Below, one piece after another: positions 53,367 through 64,000 of a DNA stretch of 64,000 nt (positions within the stretch are counted from its first letter, which is position 1; each line of letters opens with the position of its first letter). Source of the DNA: Albugo candida (taxonomy: Eukaryota; Oomycota; Peronosporomycetes; Albuginales; Albuginaceae); contig CAJNAR010000179.1 of assembly GCA_905220665.1 (NCBI GenBank), positions 124,001 through 188,000 of the forward strand, written 5' to 3'. The notes under the pieces are model-generated. The model was given only the letters and a program-made list of their open reading frames with translations. It was not told the origin of the DNA and ran no database searches. The translations under genes were made by a program, and so were the position numbers.

Positions 53367-54437
53367 TCAAGCGTCATTAGCTACTTGAACTTGATTCCCT
53401 TTCACGACGTTAAAGCTTACATCAAAAGCCTTCAGAAATACATTACCGAGCATCCATCGATCCTCCTGCATTCCTTTCTCGAATAGAAGAGTACACTTAC
53501 CGCCATCATTGACAAATAAATGAAGCGGTGAGACTGCATATTTCTTCTGGTCGACCGTAAAGGAAAAAAAATTCTCGTCCGATATGTTTATCGTCGAACA
53601 ATCTGCCTCTCCCTTGTACCGACCATTGTCTAATTTCAATTTTTCTTCAAATTTCGCTCCGATATTTTGGAAAATGCTGGGCGGAATTTTGATGGCATCG
53701 AAATGGACTGTTTGACTTACAGTATGGTATGTATAAGTCATCCCAAAAAGCTCGACATCTACATCGTCGTAGCCATACATCACGTCAGATGTAGATTCGA
53801 CAGTGCTAGATGTTTTCCTTCCAAACATGAGCACAGGATCATCTACTTCGGGCCATGCATACGTGAAAACTCCGGAATATGGCTTCAAGTATACCCTAGG
53901 GTCGATAGAGGGGGTCGGGAGATGGTAAAATGCTTCTTTTTCGGCCAGCGTTTTCAAGGTTTTCCAAGTCAATGTCCAGCCGATGTAATATTTTTTTGAT
54001 TCAATCTCAAAAGTCAAATGTTTCTCTGTGTCCACACCAATCAACTGGTGAACTTTATATTCATCGATCGAATCCTCCGGTTGTACTTGACCTTTATTAG
54101 GTGAAAAAAAATTGCTATTGGCTCTTGGAGCTGAAAGGGATTCTTTCCAATTTTTAATCGGGACGGTGGCTCCCTCGATGGCTAGGGTCACCTCAAAGAG
54201 CTGTTTTTCGCAGCCCTTAAACCATACAGGAAGCCCTTTACGGTCGAATTTCACATGAGGATCTAATTTGACTTCCAATCCTCTCCAATCCCCTGCCTTT
54301 TTTGCTTCAATCAGTTTCACGTAATTCGTAATTGGATCATCGCTGGTTGTAGAAATGAATGCTACTACCGCTGGGTCGTATGCAAGGAAGACTCCTACCG
54401 CCGCAAAAGCAACCGTTTTCAGCAAGCGGTCCTTCAT
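53367..54437 (-). CDS. Secreted protein of a three-member family, pepsin-fold-like, copy C
   Basis: Start placed at the inner ATG 54437 to match copy B; the longer start at 54479 is the alternative. The product is 356 residues with a clear signal peptide (LLKTVAFAAVGVFLAYDPAVVA). It is the most diverged copy but keeps LEVKLDPHVKF, YYIGWTLTWKTLKTL, AFYHLPTPSIDP, IKIPPSIFQNIG, a cysteine pair region and RWMLGNVFLKAFDVSFNV, which resembles the W-x-LG-x-x-FL end of pepsin-like proteases. The second catalytic motif is not readable (DAIKIPP where a D-T/S-G-T would lie). It carries an extra insert with several tyrosines and aspartates at about residue 215-235. Confidence 0.7.
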   Translation of the reverse strand: MKDRLLKTVAFAAVGVFLAYDPAVVAFISTTSDDPITNYVKLIEAKKAGDWRGLEVKLDPHVKFDRKGLPVWFKGCEKQLFEVTLAIEGATVPIKNWKESLSAPRANSNFFSPNKGQVQPEDSIDEYKVHQLIGVDTEKHLTFEIESKKYYIGWTLTWKTLKTLAEKEAFYHLPTPSIDPRVYLKPYSGVFTYAWPEVDDPVLMFGRKTSSTVESTSDVMYGYDDVDVELFGMTYTYHTVSQTVHFDAIKIPPSIFQNIGAKFEEKLKLDNGRYKGEADCSTINISDENFFSFTVDQKKYAVSPLHLFVNDGGKCTLLFEKGMQEDRWMLGNVFLKAFDVSFNVVKGNQVQVANDA

Positions 54438-54559
54438 TGTTGCTCTTGCTCGATTTTGAAATACTGATAATATTACCAAGACTTCAAACGAGTGAAAACG
54501 TAGACCTGCACTGCATTACACACTTCGCACGATGTGGGACTTTTGAACAAGGATACGGG

Positions 54560-54985
54560 GAAGTTTTTATGTCTACGACAAAAAGTTAGCTCAACCTGGA
54601 TAAGTTTATAGGGTGGCAACTTTTGAAATTTAGAAATTGAATATTACGCATAGACACGCACCTTCATGGGCCCACGATTAACAACAAAGGACTTGAATCC
54701 TGTGAAACACCTCGGAAAGCGTATAAGCTGGCAACTTTCTTAATTTTAGAATTTGGATATTACGGATACACACGCAGCTTTGTCTCACAGAATAAAACAA
54801 ACGACTTAAAATCCTGTCAATCACCTCGAAAAGCTTATAAGCTGGTAACTTACGGGTGGAAACGCACCTTCCGAATTCTTGGTTCACACCAAAACGACTT
54901 AATTATTGTGCACCACCTTAGAAAGCTTACTGGCTGGGCAATTTAAGAATTTGTTTTTCACACCAACTGCTCACATGAGCACTTC
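54560..54985 (-). repeat. Tandem array of about 4 imperfect ~110-bp units upstream of copy C
   Basis: The units are like those at 25,020-25,445: cacctcggaaagcgtataag, ctggcaacttt, an AT-rich part, tacggatacacacgcag and a tail with aaacgactta. They start near 54,590, 54,707, 54,823 and 54,912. Three arrays in front of three related genes point to a shared upstream element. Confidence 0.75.
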
Positions 54986-55190
54986 CAAGAGCCAAAAATA
55001 TCAAAGTCTATTCTCTGCACACTCATTACGCTGGTTGATATATTCGGAAATTATTTGCGACACTTATTGAGACAATGAATGAGTTTGAAGACTGCCAAAT
55101 TCGTTTGCACTTGAACTCGGTCAATGCCGATGTTCCCTCAGATACAAAGCCGCAAAACGTTGACCCTGCGCACTGAAATCCTGCTGGAGA

Positions 55191-56860
55191 TCACACTGAT
55201 GCTATTCTTTGATTGTTTGAGTTCTTTTTTTGCTTTTCATGTAATGGATCAAGTTTCTGTTGTTTTTCAATACGTTTATCAAAATCTCGATCGTCCCCCG
55301 CATTCTCGCCAGTGGCTTCTTCATTCACTGCGCTTACCAGTAACGCGACAGTTGATTCATTGTCAGAAGTTTTGAATGACCGCATAATTGTACATTGCTC
55401 ACGAGCCAACTCTTGACGTCTTGCACGTTTTTCGTGACGCTCCTAATTCTTCTTCAGCTTCATTTCGCGAACGTGTTTTTTAAAATGTGTGGTGGATGAC
55501 TCAATCTTGCAGGCGGGTTTGATTTAGTATGTCAGAAGCATCCGGACGGAAAGTGAGTCTTCTGTCTTAAGAAGCTTCGTTGCGCACGCATTCTTTATCA
55601 CTTTAATCAGTGTCGCGCTTGAGTGAAATTTGACGGTACTGTTTTTTGATTCTTTGATTGAATAGCATTTTTGGAGCCTTTCATATCGCTACTTTCCGAG
55701 TTGCATGACGCTAAATACGTAGAGAAACCATTACCCTCTAACCATTCCAATTCGACCAACTAGTAAGCTTTTCAATTCGAATTGATTCGTCTTATTTCAA
55801 TGTGGATTCCAAATCGAAAAATTCGTGCCAAAAAGGGACGGCTTATAGGCATCCGGTGAGGTTTGACAGGATTCTTTGGGTGTGCTGGTGAATTCCATGT
55901 CATTCGGTACGGGTCGGACATCCAGCACATATAAAGATGTCTCGTATTCCAACTGATCGCACTTATCGGCGTTAATTTTGCTGTTCTCATTGAATCGCAT
56001 GTCATGATTGCGCAGTAGAAAGGTAGTTTTTGTATTTTATATTGACAGAGTATCTCTTAATCGATTCCCTCAGAATTCCTCGCTTTGTGCCGATTGTTGC
56101 ATGCCCGACGGCTCATCTTCATCTTGGTCGGCTTCAGAATCAGATAAAGCCTCAGAATCTGATACAGCTTCTTCACGATGCGCTTCTGCTTCTTCAATTT
56201 CATTCTCAGACTCTGATTCGACGTTTCTATTCTCAGTTTATGATTCTGGATGGGTTGAACTACTCTTTGGAGAGTATGTTGGAACGGCACACGCAATGAA
56301 ATTGTATCATGTTCTGGGCACCAAAGTCGGATGGATAAATTGTCACATCATTTACGGAATTTGTTCCACGCGCGGATGACTACAATTCTCGTCAGCTTAT
56401 CGGTGCAAATGATGATTTCACGAATGCCTACCTGACACAGCGCAACTGACCGAAGTCTAGTCCAATCGCAATTCATGATGACAAATCGCTTTGTGATATC
56501 GCACGGCAATATTCTTCGCGTCTGATTTCACTTCCGATTTGGAAGAAGGCTCTCTTCATCTCTAGTGATCTCGTCTTTGTCCATTCGGTGAAATAGTCTA
56601 GACTTTATGCATGATCAAGTCGATAAAACTGCTTCATATCGTTTTTCTGACTCTCATTCTTTTTCATTGGACGTCCGTATTTATCGCATGAGCCTATAAA
56701 TGATCGCCATCTTCTTCGTATACCGATTACATTGTAATGAAGTATCGATGAAGTGGTAGTGATAGAGCTGGTGACTACTTTTGTAGGAAAATGCACACAT
56801 CATTTTGTGCCTACGGGACGATAGTGAATGTTACTGAAGCGGTTGTCGTTGATCACATCC
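55191..56860 (-). pseudogene. ESF1: ESF1-like gene, broken (copy C)
   Basis: Pieces in order on the minus strand: KYGRPMKKNES and MKQFYRLDHA (about 56,690-56,605), VTIYPSDFGAQNM (about 56,340), an acidic stretch with ESESENEIEEAEA and SDSEALSDSEADQDEDEPS (56,225-56,100), then SLYVLDVRPVPNDMEFT and TPKESCQTSPDAY (55,940-55,850), and a C-terminal LAREQCTIMRS piece. These are ESF1 landmarks, and the YPSDFG and acidic parts are better kept than in copy A. Frame changes and a stop after QQSAQSEEF show it is not intact. Confidence 0.7.
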
Positions 56861-57215
56861 AACGTTTTTAAGGAGCTTTAGTTTTATGGACCTTGCTTCC
56901 ACCTCGATGCTTTTTAGTACGTTTTTCTACATTCGTGTCGCTTTTTGTGTGTATTGATGTGGTCCACACGAACGGATCATCATCTTGAGTACACATGAAT
57001 GAGATCGTATATTGACTCAGACAAAGCTGGGTGGTACGATACGTTCCATTTTTAAATGAAAGTCACTTAGATAAGAATTCAGCTGAAAGGATTCCCGGCC
57101 AGCTTTTCTGTATATTTCATTAATGTCCACGCAAAACATATGAGAACGAACGTAACGAACTTCAGCGTGCTAAACCTCTACCAACTGTACTGTACAATAT
57201 TATGAATGCGGCGCA

Positions 57216-57501
57216 ATGGCCATACCGTTTGCTCTTCTTCCAGCTTCATTGGATTGTGATAAAGTACGTTTCATACATCCCAGCAATCAGATTTTGTATA
57301 CACCTTTTCCTTCAGCGAATGAGTGCTGGCCTTATTGTAAAGCTCTTTTAGCTTCATGGAAATATTTTCATTCGGAAACAAGTTCCAGTGCCACAACATC
57401 GCCATCTTCTCAATGGACAAAAAAACGTCACCTACACACTACAACGGAAGATTTATTTTCAAATGTTTCAGAGGGGACGCATACACTTGAGATTCCCTCC
57501 G
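57216..57501 (+). pseudogene. EMC7: EMC7-like gene fragment, cut by LINE insertion (copy C)
   Basis: It starts with the same ATG as copy A (MAIPFALL) and runs to VSEGTHTLEIPS, after which the LINE begins. Everything downstream (membrane segment and tail) is missing. The base change at 57,298 (tgtat against tgtag in copy A) removes the acceptor of a possible first intron. Confidence 0.65.
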
Positions 57502-57592
57502 ACTTCGCAATTTGCCGGCTACTAAGTAACCCGCCAATTTAGTAAAACAACTCGAAAAAACAACCTTTTTCAACTCCTTCCTCTCGAAAACA

Positions 57593-59470
57593 ATGGTTCA
57601 AGTCGACATATCGACACAACCAAGGGTGCTAGCGTCCACTTGTAGTGACGTGGCAGCCCTCATGAGTCACCCTGTTTTAAGTGATTGTATGATTGTTGAT
57701 CAGTCATCACCCCTGTGTGATGACGTAAAAAGTACCCCTAATCCCAGTGCGACGTTACTGGTCAATACCGGTACTACAGGTGTCGGATGTAGTACCGGTG
57801 GCACATGCGGTACTGTCGTTGCCTCCTCACAGGATGACCCAAAGGCAACTGCGAGTGTGGACGACACTAAAAGTCCCACTTTGACTGACCTGATCAGGTC
57901 ACAGGAGTCCTTGCGTAAGGACCAGGCTAGAGCTCGGGCAAAATTTCGCGTGAAGCTCCCAAAGCCGAAAGCCTCGGACATCGAGTCTATTATGCGATTG
58001 TATGCTGATGGACAACATCCCGAGTGGTCGGTGTTGGCAGAAAAATTGGAGGCAGCGAAGCCTTTTAAGGTCTCCAAGGCCACCTTACCCATGATTCTGG
58101 AAACAGGTCAAGCGTTGGTGCATACACCAAATGTAAAAATCCTGTCTTCCCTTATGAAGGATCATGGGAATCCAGTATTCGAGTGTCTACTGGAGAGCAG
58201 AGCCATTGCTCAAGTCTCAAAGATGCCTGGTGGCAATCTTCGACTGATGGTTTCCACCGAGGATGCTTGTCAACAGCTGGAGTGCCAGCCGATAACCATC
58301 CTCGGGTCTCAATACTTTTTTCTGGAGTACGATTCTCTCGAATCCGAATACTATCTGGATATATTTGGAGTGGGCGTGGAGGAAGAACGGATTCCGATTT
58401 TACGTTCCCTTCACAGTCTAGGATGTCCAGTAGTCTTTGCTACTTTCCGCGAAACTGTTCCGTGCAAGGGTGTCGTGATGTCGACGTGGAGAGTGTACTT
58501 TAGTACTCCTACGTGCCCTCCACAGCTGGTCCGCATCGGTAAAGTATGCGAGCAAATTGCATACGAAAAGTTGCTTTACCCTGTGCGGGGGAAACACGCT
58601 TCTATCCCATCGGAACGACCACGTTTTGGTCAACGTGATCCTCATTGCTTGGATTTGTGCGCTATATTTACCACGGGAGCACGGCAACAACAATCGAACA
58701 AGCAAAAGAAAAAGCAAAACCATATTCAAAATCAACCGCAACAAAAACCAAAACAAACGCGCCAACGGTGCTCGTGGTGGCACCACAAACGGTAGTGAAG
58801 CCAGTTCACAGTCAAGAAATGGAAGCGAGGAAACCTGGACGGAAGCTCTCCGATCAAATCTCGTTGGAGCTCAATAATCCCCCAACTATCACACCACCAG
58901 GGGCATCAGCCTTATTGCAGCCGTCTCCTCCTATCCTCCAATTGACCAGTCAGTCATACTCACAACCACGGGTAGAGCGGGATGGCGATGTATCTATGAA
59001 GTTGGCGTGGAGGAGTGGAAAACGTAACCGCGTGGAGCCGTTCGAACAAATGGTCTCCAAAGCACCACCTCTTGCGCTTCCGAAGTTAGCGACCAGCAAT
59101 TACTTTGCTGTGCTCGCGACTATGGATGTGGAGATCGAAGAAATCAAAGCAATTGCCAATCCGGAGAATGGGAATCGAGTTCAAATCATCCCCATGAAAG
59201 CACGGATGCCGAAAGAGGTAGCAACTTCGAAAGAGGCGGCACATTTTTATCAGAAACGCCACACAACAATCGAGAAATCGGAACGTCCAACCCGGGTTGG
59301 GGAAATAGGGGAGCTAATGGAAATCGATTCCAAAAATGCCCTTCACTCACTCCGACCGGGCAAGCTAGTTCAAGCCGATGCTTGCATCCATCACGTTAGA
59401 AAGCTAGTCCAGTTCTCACAAATCCGGACAAAATTATCCGAGTGGCACTTGATCATCCGATCACTATGAA
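57593..59470 (+). pseudogene. LINE ORF1, frameshifted
   Basis: ORF1 begins at ATG 57593 and reads 350 residues before a frame change at about 58,650; the frame starting at 58,645 then continues to 59,469 (FVRYIYHGSTATTIEQAKEK and onward). A further short stretch in another frame from 59,442 (ALDHPITMNGVLLACMESND) suggests the ancestral ORF was longer still. The N-terminal part is serine/threonine-rich, then a basic section (DQARARAKFRVKLPKP). No zinc knuckle is seen. Such proteins bind element RNA in other LINEs; here that is inference. Confidence 0.7.
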
Positions 59471-60039
59471 TGGTGTGCTACTAGCATGTATGGAGTCGAA
59501 TGATAAAGCGTTGGATGAATTGGCGCATCTGCTCATAATAAATCGGGTTTTTGCAGCGTACAATCTCGGTGAAGATGTTACGTTTGCGACGCGATGTAGT
59601 CGCCATGTTGGTGAAAAAGTTCCCCCAAAACGATCTGTCTTGTTCGAGAAAGTCATGTCCTGGTGGACGTCAGCGACAGACATAATTCTTGGGTTGACTC
59701 GAGCAACCAAAGCACTCGCGTTTTTGGAACTCTTATTCATGTGTACTTCCCCGACATTCTACACAAACGATCACTGGATCCAATATCTCACCGATGGACC
59801 AGTGATCTGGATTCCGGGTCGTCATTGTCGTTTACTTCCAACTAATGTGATCATATCGTTCTTACGCTCCGACGTGGGCATAAAGTGTTGGTCTCTATGG
59901 TTTGGCGGTAAAAATGGCGAGGAATTCTCCATGGTGACATCTCTGAGCTTTCCGTCAATCTTAGCTTTTTTCTGGAGGAACACACAAGACTTCACCTCTC
60001 ACAACAAGATGGTGAAATGAGGTTGATTACTGGTCCACT

Positions 60040-63000
60040 TCAGCGTGAATGCTAAGGGCTCCTCGATTATTTCAACGTGGAACAATATCTTAGCACTCAC
60101 GGTGAATGTTAATGGAATTCATAAAAATGGTCATCTTTTTATCGACCACATCTTATCACAACACTCCATTTGTTTGTTCAAGAAACCAAGTTTCACGACC
60201 ACAACCAACTGGAGTCATTTCAGTTTAAATTATCCTCAAAAATGCAACACAAAATGTTTGTCAATGACCACAACAGTGCTTTTCTCCATCCGACTCAGAA
60301 CCGCAGTGGCGGCGTCATGACAATCCTTCGTTCGGACTTTACCGGTTATACAACAGCTGAAGAACTCACCGATCGAAGCATTCGAACTCGTTATTTGGTT
60401 CTGCGTCTTCTCATTCACGATGCACCGGTGTATATTCACAATGTATATGCACCGGTCAAGGCCGAGGAAACGAGTAGGTTTTTATTTATAATTTCTCTTC
60501 AACACTTTCGAATCGACCGCAACACATATCGTATTTGGTGATTTCAACAGACCCCACGATCCAGCTATCGTTGCTTCGAGTGGAACAATTCGGCACGAAC
60601 CAAGTCGATTAGCGTGTTTGGAATGGCTTTCACAGTTGGGTGTGGTTGACGCTTGGCGAATCCAACATCCGACTGAAAACGTTTTCACAGGACCATTACC
60701 GCGCAAGAATCGACTAGATTATATCTGCATGTCGGAAGAGCTATTCAATATGGTATACAAAACCTCTGAGTATTTTCGTCCAAGACATGCGGGAGATCAT
60801 CTGACACAAAAGGTGACTTTTGCAAATCCAACTCAATCAACCGGTCGAGGATATTGGAAATGCTCATTACGACTATTTGAATATCCTAAAGTTGTCGAAG
60901 TAATCATATTGGAAGCGAATTTGGTGCTCAACCAGTTACGGACAACTTCGAATCCCGGTAAAATGTGGGAAAGTTGGAAGACGAAAATAAAGAAACAGCT
61001 TCAAGGAATCGAAAAAAAGGTTGCACAAGATAGCCGACGTGATGTTGAGTCTAGCCAGCGTGTTTTGGAAGTCGCAGCAGCTCGATATCGCATTCACGAC
61101 ACCAATAAGTCACGGTACTTTTACGAATGGAGTCTCGAACAATTTCGACGTTCAATCGAAAACAACGCGAAATACAACCAAGATGAAAGCTTCGACCATC
61201 ACGTGAAGCATATGGAGAACTCTTCAAAGCATTTTTTCGCCCTCCGGATAGTTCTTGTCGTCGCGTGCCGATCGAAAATGTTACCAAAAAATGTGGTACC
61301 GTGACATCGAACCCGAGGGAGATTATTGACGAATTCAGAGATCATTGGGGTGTCGTCATGGGCTCTGTTTATAGCTCCGAGACCGACTCATATGATCCAA
61401 GTGATAGAAAGCAAAAAAAGTTACTCGATTCGATTCAAGTTTCACTTGCCTCAGCAGAGCAAGACCGTCTCTCCACTCGGTTTAGTACGACCGAGATGGC
61501 GGAAGCGATCAAGCACATGCGGAGTAGTTCTTCTCCAGGTATGGATGGACTACCAGCTGCATTTTATCAGCTTGATCCGGAAACGTTTGGCGAGTGTCTG
61601 AAGATCGTGTTCGAATATCAACTAGAAAGAGGAATTCTACTTCGATCACAACGTCACTCGGCAATCACACTTTTATACAAAAAAGGATCACGAGGTGATC
61701 CTGGCAACTATCGACCGATCGCACTACTTTGCGTCGATGTAAAAGTACTTTCAAAAGTGTTGGCGTATCGATTGCAACGTTTTTTGCCAAAATTGATCCA
61801 TCAAGATCAAAAAACATTCGTGCGAGGAAGGTCAATGCATCATCATATTCGACATCTCACCGACATCCAAGACTTGGTCACTCATCGTGGGGAGGAAGCT
61901 TATGCGACTTTTCTCGACTTTGAGAAAGCTTATGATCGAGTCAATTGGACGTACAAGTTTCGCGTTTTGGAAAAATGGGCGTTGGAAAAAGTTTCATCGA
62001 CTGGGTTCGTCTTTTGTACAATAACACAAAGGCGCAGTTGATGATTAATGGAAATATCACACCATCTATTACACCACAACGTGGAGTGAAACAAGGTGAT
62101 CCTCTCTCAGCATTACTTTTTCTAATGACGATCGAACCTTTGTGAAATTAACTTCGACAACATGAAGAACATGGCATTTGGATTAATAGCACGACTGTCG
62201 CAACTGGATTATTTTTTGCGGACGATTCGACATTGCTTTCAGAGACACCAAATGGTGTTTTGACGCAACTCGAACTCGTCCAAGTCTATTGCGATGGATC
62301 GGGTGCGAAACTTAACTTGAGTAAATCATCTTTGCTCTCGTTGAATCGGACCATGCCGTGTCCAATTTGACCATAATGGGTCCGGAGGATTCGGTCAAGT
62401 ATTTGGGTATTCCGTTCGGCCAGAAAACAACTCACTCGATGGTTATTTCAACTCTCGGCAAGCGTTTTTACGATGGGTTTGGTGTATGGTTTCGAACAGC
62501 AAGAACTGTTCGTGGTCGACTACTGGTTGCGCAGACGATGATTTATCACGTTTGTGGCATTACACGATGCATGTAGACATACCAGCAGCGACATTCGACA
62601 GTGGCAATCGATGTTAAATCGATTTGTGCTTGGTCGGAAACACAAAAAAGATTCAAAGCATGTTCACCTACTCAGCAAAGAGTTTTTATATCTTCGCCGA
62701 CAAGATGGTGGACTACAAGTTCCTTTTTTTGTGGGACGACTGAAGCTACAACGTATTCAATTCCTTCAGCAGTTCGCATCCGATGCGTCAACAATTATTC
62801 CTGCGAATTGGACAACAGCTTCGACGGAATTATTACAACTTATCCAGCCTCCCTTTGCACCACACAAGCCGATGGATATATTCACCATCGCACCAAATCG
62901 ACATGGGAAAATGGTTCAATGGGAGAGCATATCATCATGGTGGAAACAAGCATTTAAAATGTGGCATCAGATCGATTGGAGCATTTCAATATCAGATTTA

Positions 63001-64000
63001 AATGTTTCACAACGCCGTCAGTACTACATGGAACAGCCGATGTGGTTTCACTGCGACCAAAAGTTACATTACGAAGCTTCTACTCGTCATCCGAGTATAC
63101 AGAACGTTTGGTACAATCTTGGCATGGTGGATGAACCACATCGAACATTTCGAAAACGTTTGCTACACTTTTCGACGTTCGAAGTTTGCAAGACTTTTTT
63201 CGTGAAAGCGACACATGGCCAACGAAGGAAGATTTCGTCGCCAACTATTAAACGACGAAGAGCTGAACACGTCGGATATGTCTGAAGAAAAGTTGCTGAG
63301 TCGACTTTACAATGAAGTCACTCAGATTCTCCAGCGTATCCACTTGACGATTGGTCTCATTACTTGGATTATACCAACCACAAGTGGCAGATCATTTTAT
63401 GTGGGAGTAAAAAGCAAGGAAAGGAAACATTATTTTCCATCTATTCCACGCTCACAACTATCACGAATCGTCTGGAAACCTCCCGAACCAATTAAGAGTC
63501 ATCCGATGTCGACACATTGGTCATCATGGGAGAGATCGGACGCACTGGAATCAGAACGAGTTCGAACTTTTATGGCTACATCACGGCATCTTCGAAAACG
63601 TGTATTACCAATTTTCGAGGATTTACAGTTTCGTCTCGCCTTTCGGATGTTGCCAGTTCGATCTCGTTTCTGGTTCTTAAAGGATATTCAGCCCGACATT
63701 ATATTGTGCACGCAGACTTCGTGTGGGCAGTGGAATCCGATCAACATCTCTTTCTCGAGTGCGACCACACGGCACAGTTATGGAGGGAGTTACTTCCTAG
63801 TTGGGATCAGTTTTTCTCCTCTCGACCACGTTGGACGCATATGGCATGTGCAATCGTACCAACACTACGGTCGGATTGGAAAGAATATTTAGCAATTATA
63901 GCGGATTTATGGCTTGCATTGCAAGCGGTGACACTGCACTTCATCTGGACAGATCGGAATCGTCGTTTGTTCGATCATCGATCAGCAACTCCGACAGTTC
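60040..64000 (+). pseudogene. LINE ORF2: endonuclease, reverse transcriptase, C-terminal zinc-type region, broken
   Basis: Endonuclease signatures are LTVNVNGIHKNGHLFIDH and LFVQETKFHDH near 60,080-60,190, IVFGDFNRPHDPA near 60,525 and NRLDYICMSEELF near 60,710. RT signatures are YRPIALLCVDVKVLSKVLAYRL (61,710-61,770), FLDFEKAYDRVNW (61,910), GVKQGDPLSALLF (62,085) and the catalytic FFADDSTLL (62,212). The last part has RMLPVRSRFWFLKDIQPD and a cysteine region (ILCTQTSCG, then FLECDHTAQLW in another frame), typical of zf-RVT. Stops at about 60,540 and 62,143 and frame changes near 60,180, 61,260, 61,950 and 63,730 break it. Confidence 0.86.

Larger units (their letters stand above)
50010..57501. 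repeat. Repeat unit C
   Basis: The left arm matches unit B (gtgtgcttctgcagcgg, gatatggccgacttact), the middle matches A and B, and the part right of the secreted gene matches A through the tandem array, ESF1 remnant and the beginning of EMC7. It ends at 57,501 where the LINE begins. No transposon interrupts it internally. In the region 52,556-53,230 plus-strand frames remain open for up to 223 codons, but the read-out is serine- and arginine-rich and I do not recognise it. Confidence 0.72.
57502..64000 (+). mobile_element. LINE (non-LTR retrotransposon) with two ORFs, 3' end outside the window
   Basis: The left edge is fixed by comparison with copy A, whose EMC7 sequence continues after gattccctccg while here new DNA starts. 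About 90 bp of leader precede ORF1. ORF2 codes for an apurinic-type endonuclease, RT and a C-terminal cysteine/histidine region, the order of L1/Tx1-like elements. Compared with the truncated copy at 38,290-40,626, about 430 bp of the 3' end lie beyond the window. Frame changes in ORF1, and stops at about 60,540 and 62,143 in ORF2, make this copy inactive. Confidence 0.88.

Noticed and set aside
1..64000. CRISPR arrays, tRNA or rRNA genes
   Set aside because: No array of short repeats with unique spacers, no convincing cloverleaf with a GTTCGA-type T-loop in the spacers, and no rRNA-like conserved stretch was seen by eye.

Overview
The window is nuclear DNA of a eukaryote that most resembles an oomycete (stramenopile). 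About 29 introns can be placed; all are 46-64 nt, nearly all GT-AG. Intergenic spaces are often under 200 bp, core genes are typically eukaryotic, and lysine is apparently made through the diaminopimelate route (a DapB domain). Copia, Gypsy and LINE elements of the oomycete kind fill the right two thirds. A biotrophic, white-rust-like (Albugo-type) genome is a reasonable guess, but it is inference from sequence character alone.

Positions 1 to about 21,400 form a gene-dense housekeeping block. In order it holds an LCMT-like methyltransferase (cut by the window start), a small PAM2-motif protein, METTL9, a conserved unknown, PIG-P, DAD1/OST2, an unknown, SF3B5, HIS6/HisA, CSN8, a large WD40-like/coiled-coil/RING protein, an aminotransferase-DapB fusion, a UBE3D-like E3, an FKBP12-type isomerase, two tandem COA1/TIM21-family proteins, an AT-hook protein and ribosomal P1. 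Most needed reassembly from short exons; splice sites are given for each. Related functions sit side by side in places: PIG-P (GPI anchors) next to DAD1 (N-glycosylation), both ER membrane, and the two COA1-like proteins. No operons are implied.

From about 21,400 to the end the window is repeat-rich. A multi-kilobase unit occurs three times (about 21,985-29,620, 32,850-38,225 and 50,010-57,501). Each copy carries a minus-strand gene for a secreted protein of 350-380 residues, with its own upstream array of roughly 110-bp tandem repeats. Two copies also carry broken ESF1 and EMC7 genes beside it. The secreted proteins look like a diverged pepsin-type aspartic peptidase fold without the usual catalytic motifs.

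Around and inside these units sit two decayed Copia elements, a 5'-truncated LINE (minus strand), a 4.9-kb Gypsy chromovirus with both LTRs, a 924-bp inverted-repeat DNA transposon, and a long LINE that starts at about 57,502 and leaves the window. Comparing the unit copies dates two insertions: the inverted-repeat element entered copy A and the LINE entered copy C, both after the duplication. No tRNA, rRNA or CRISPR was found.
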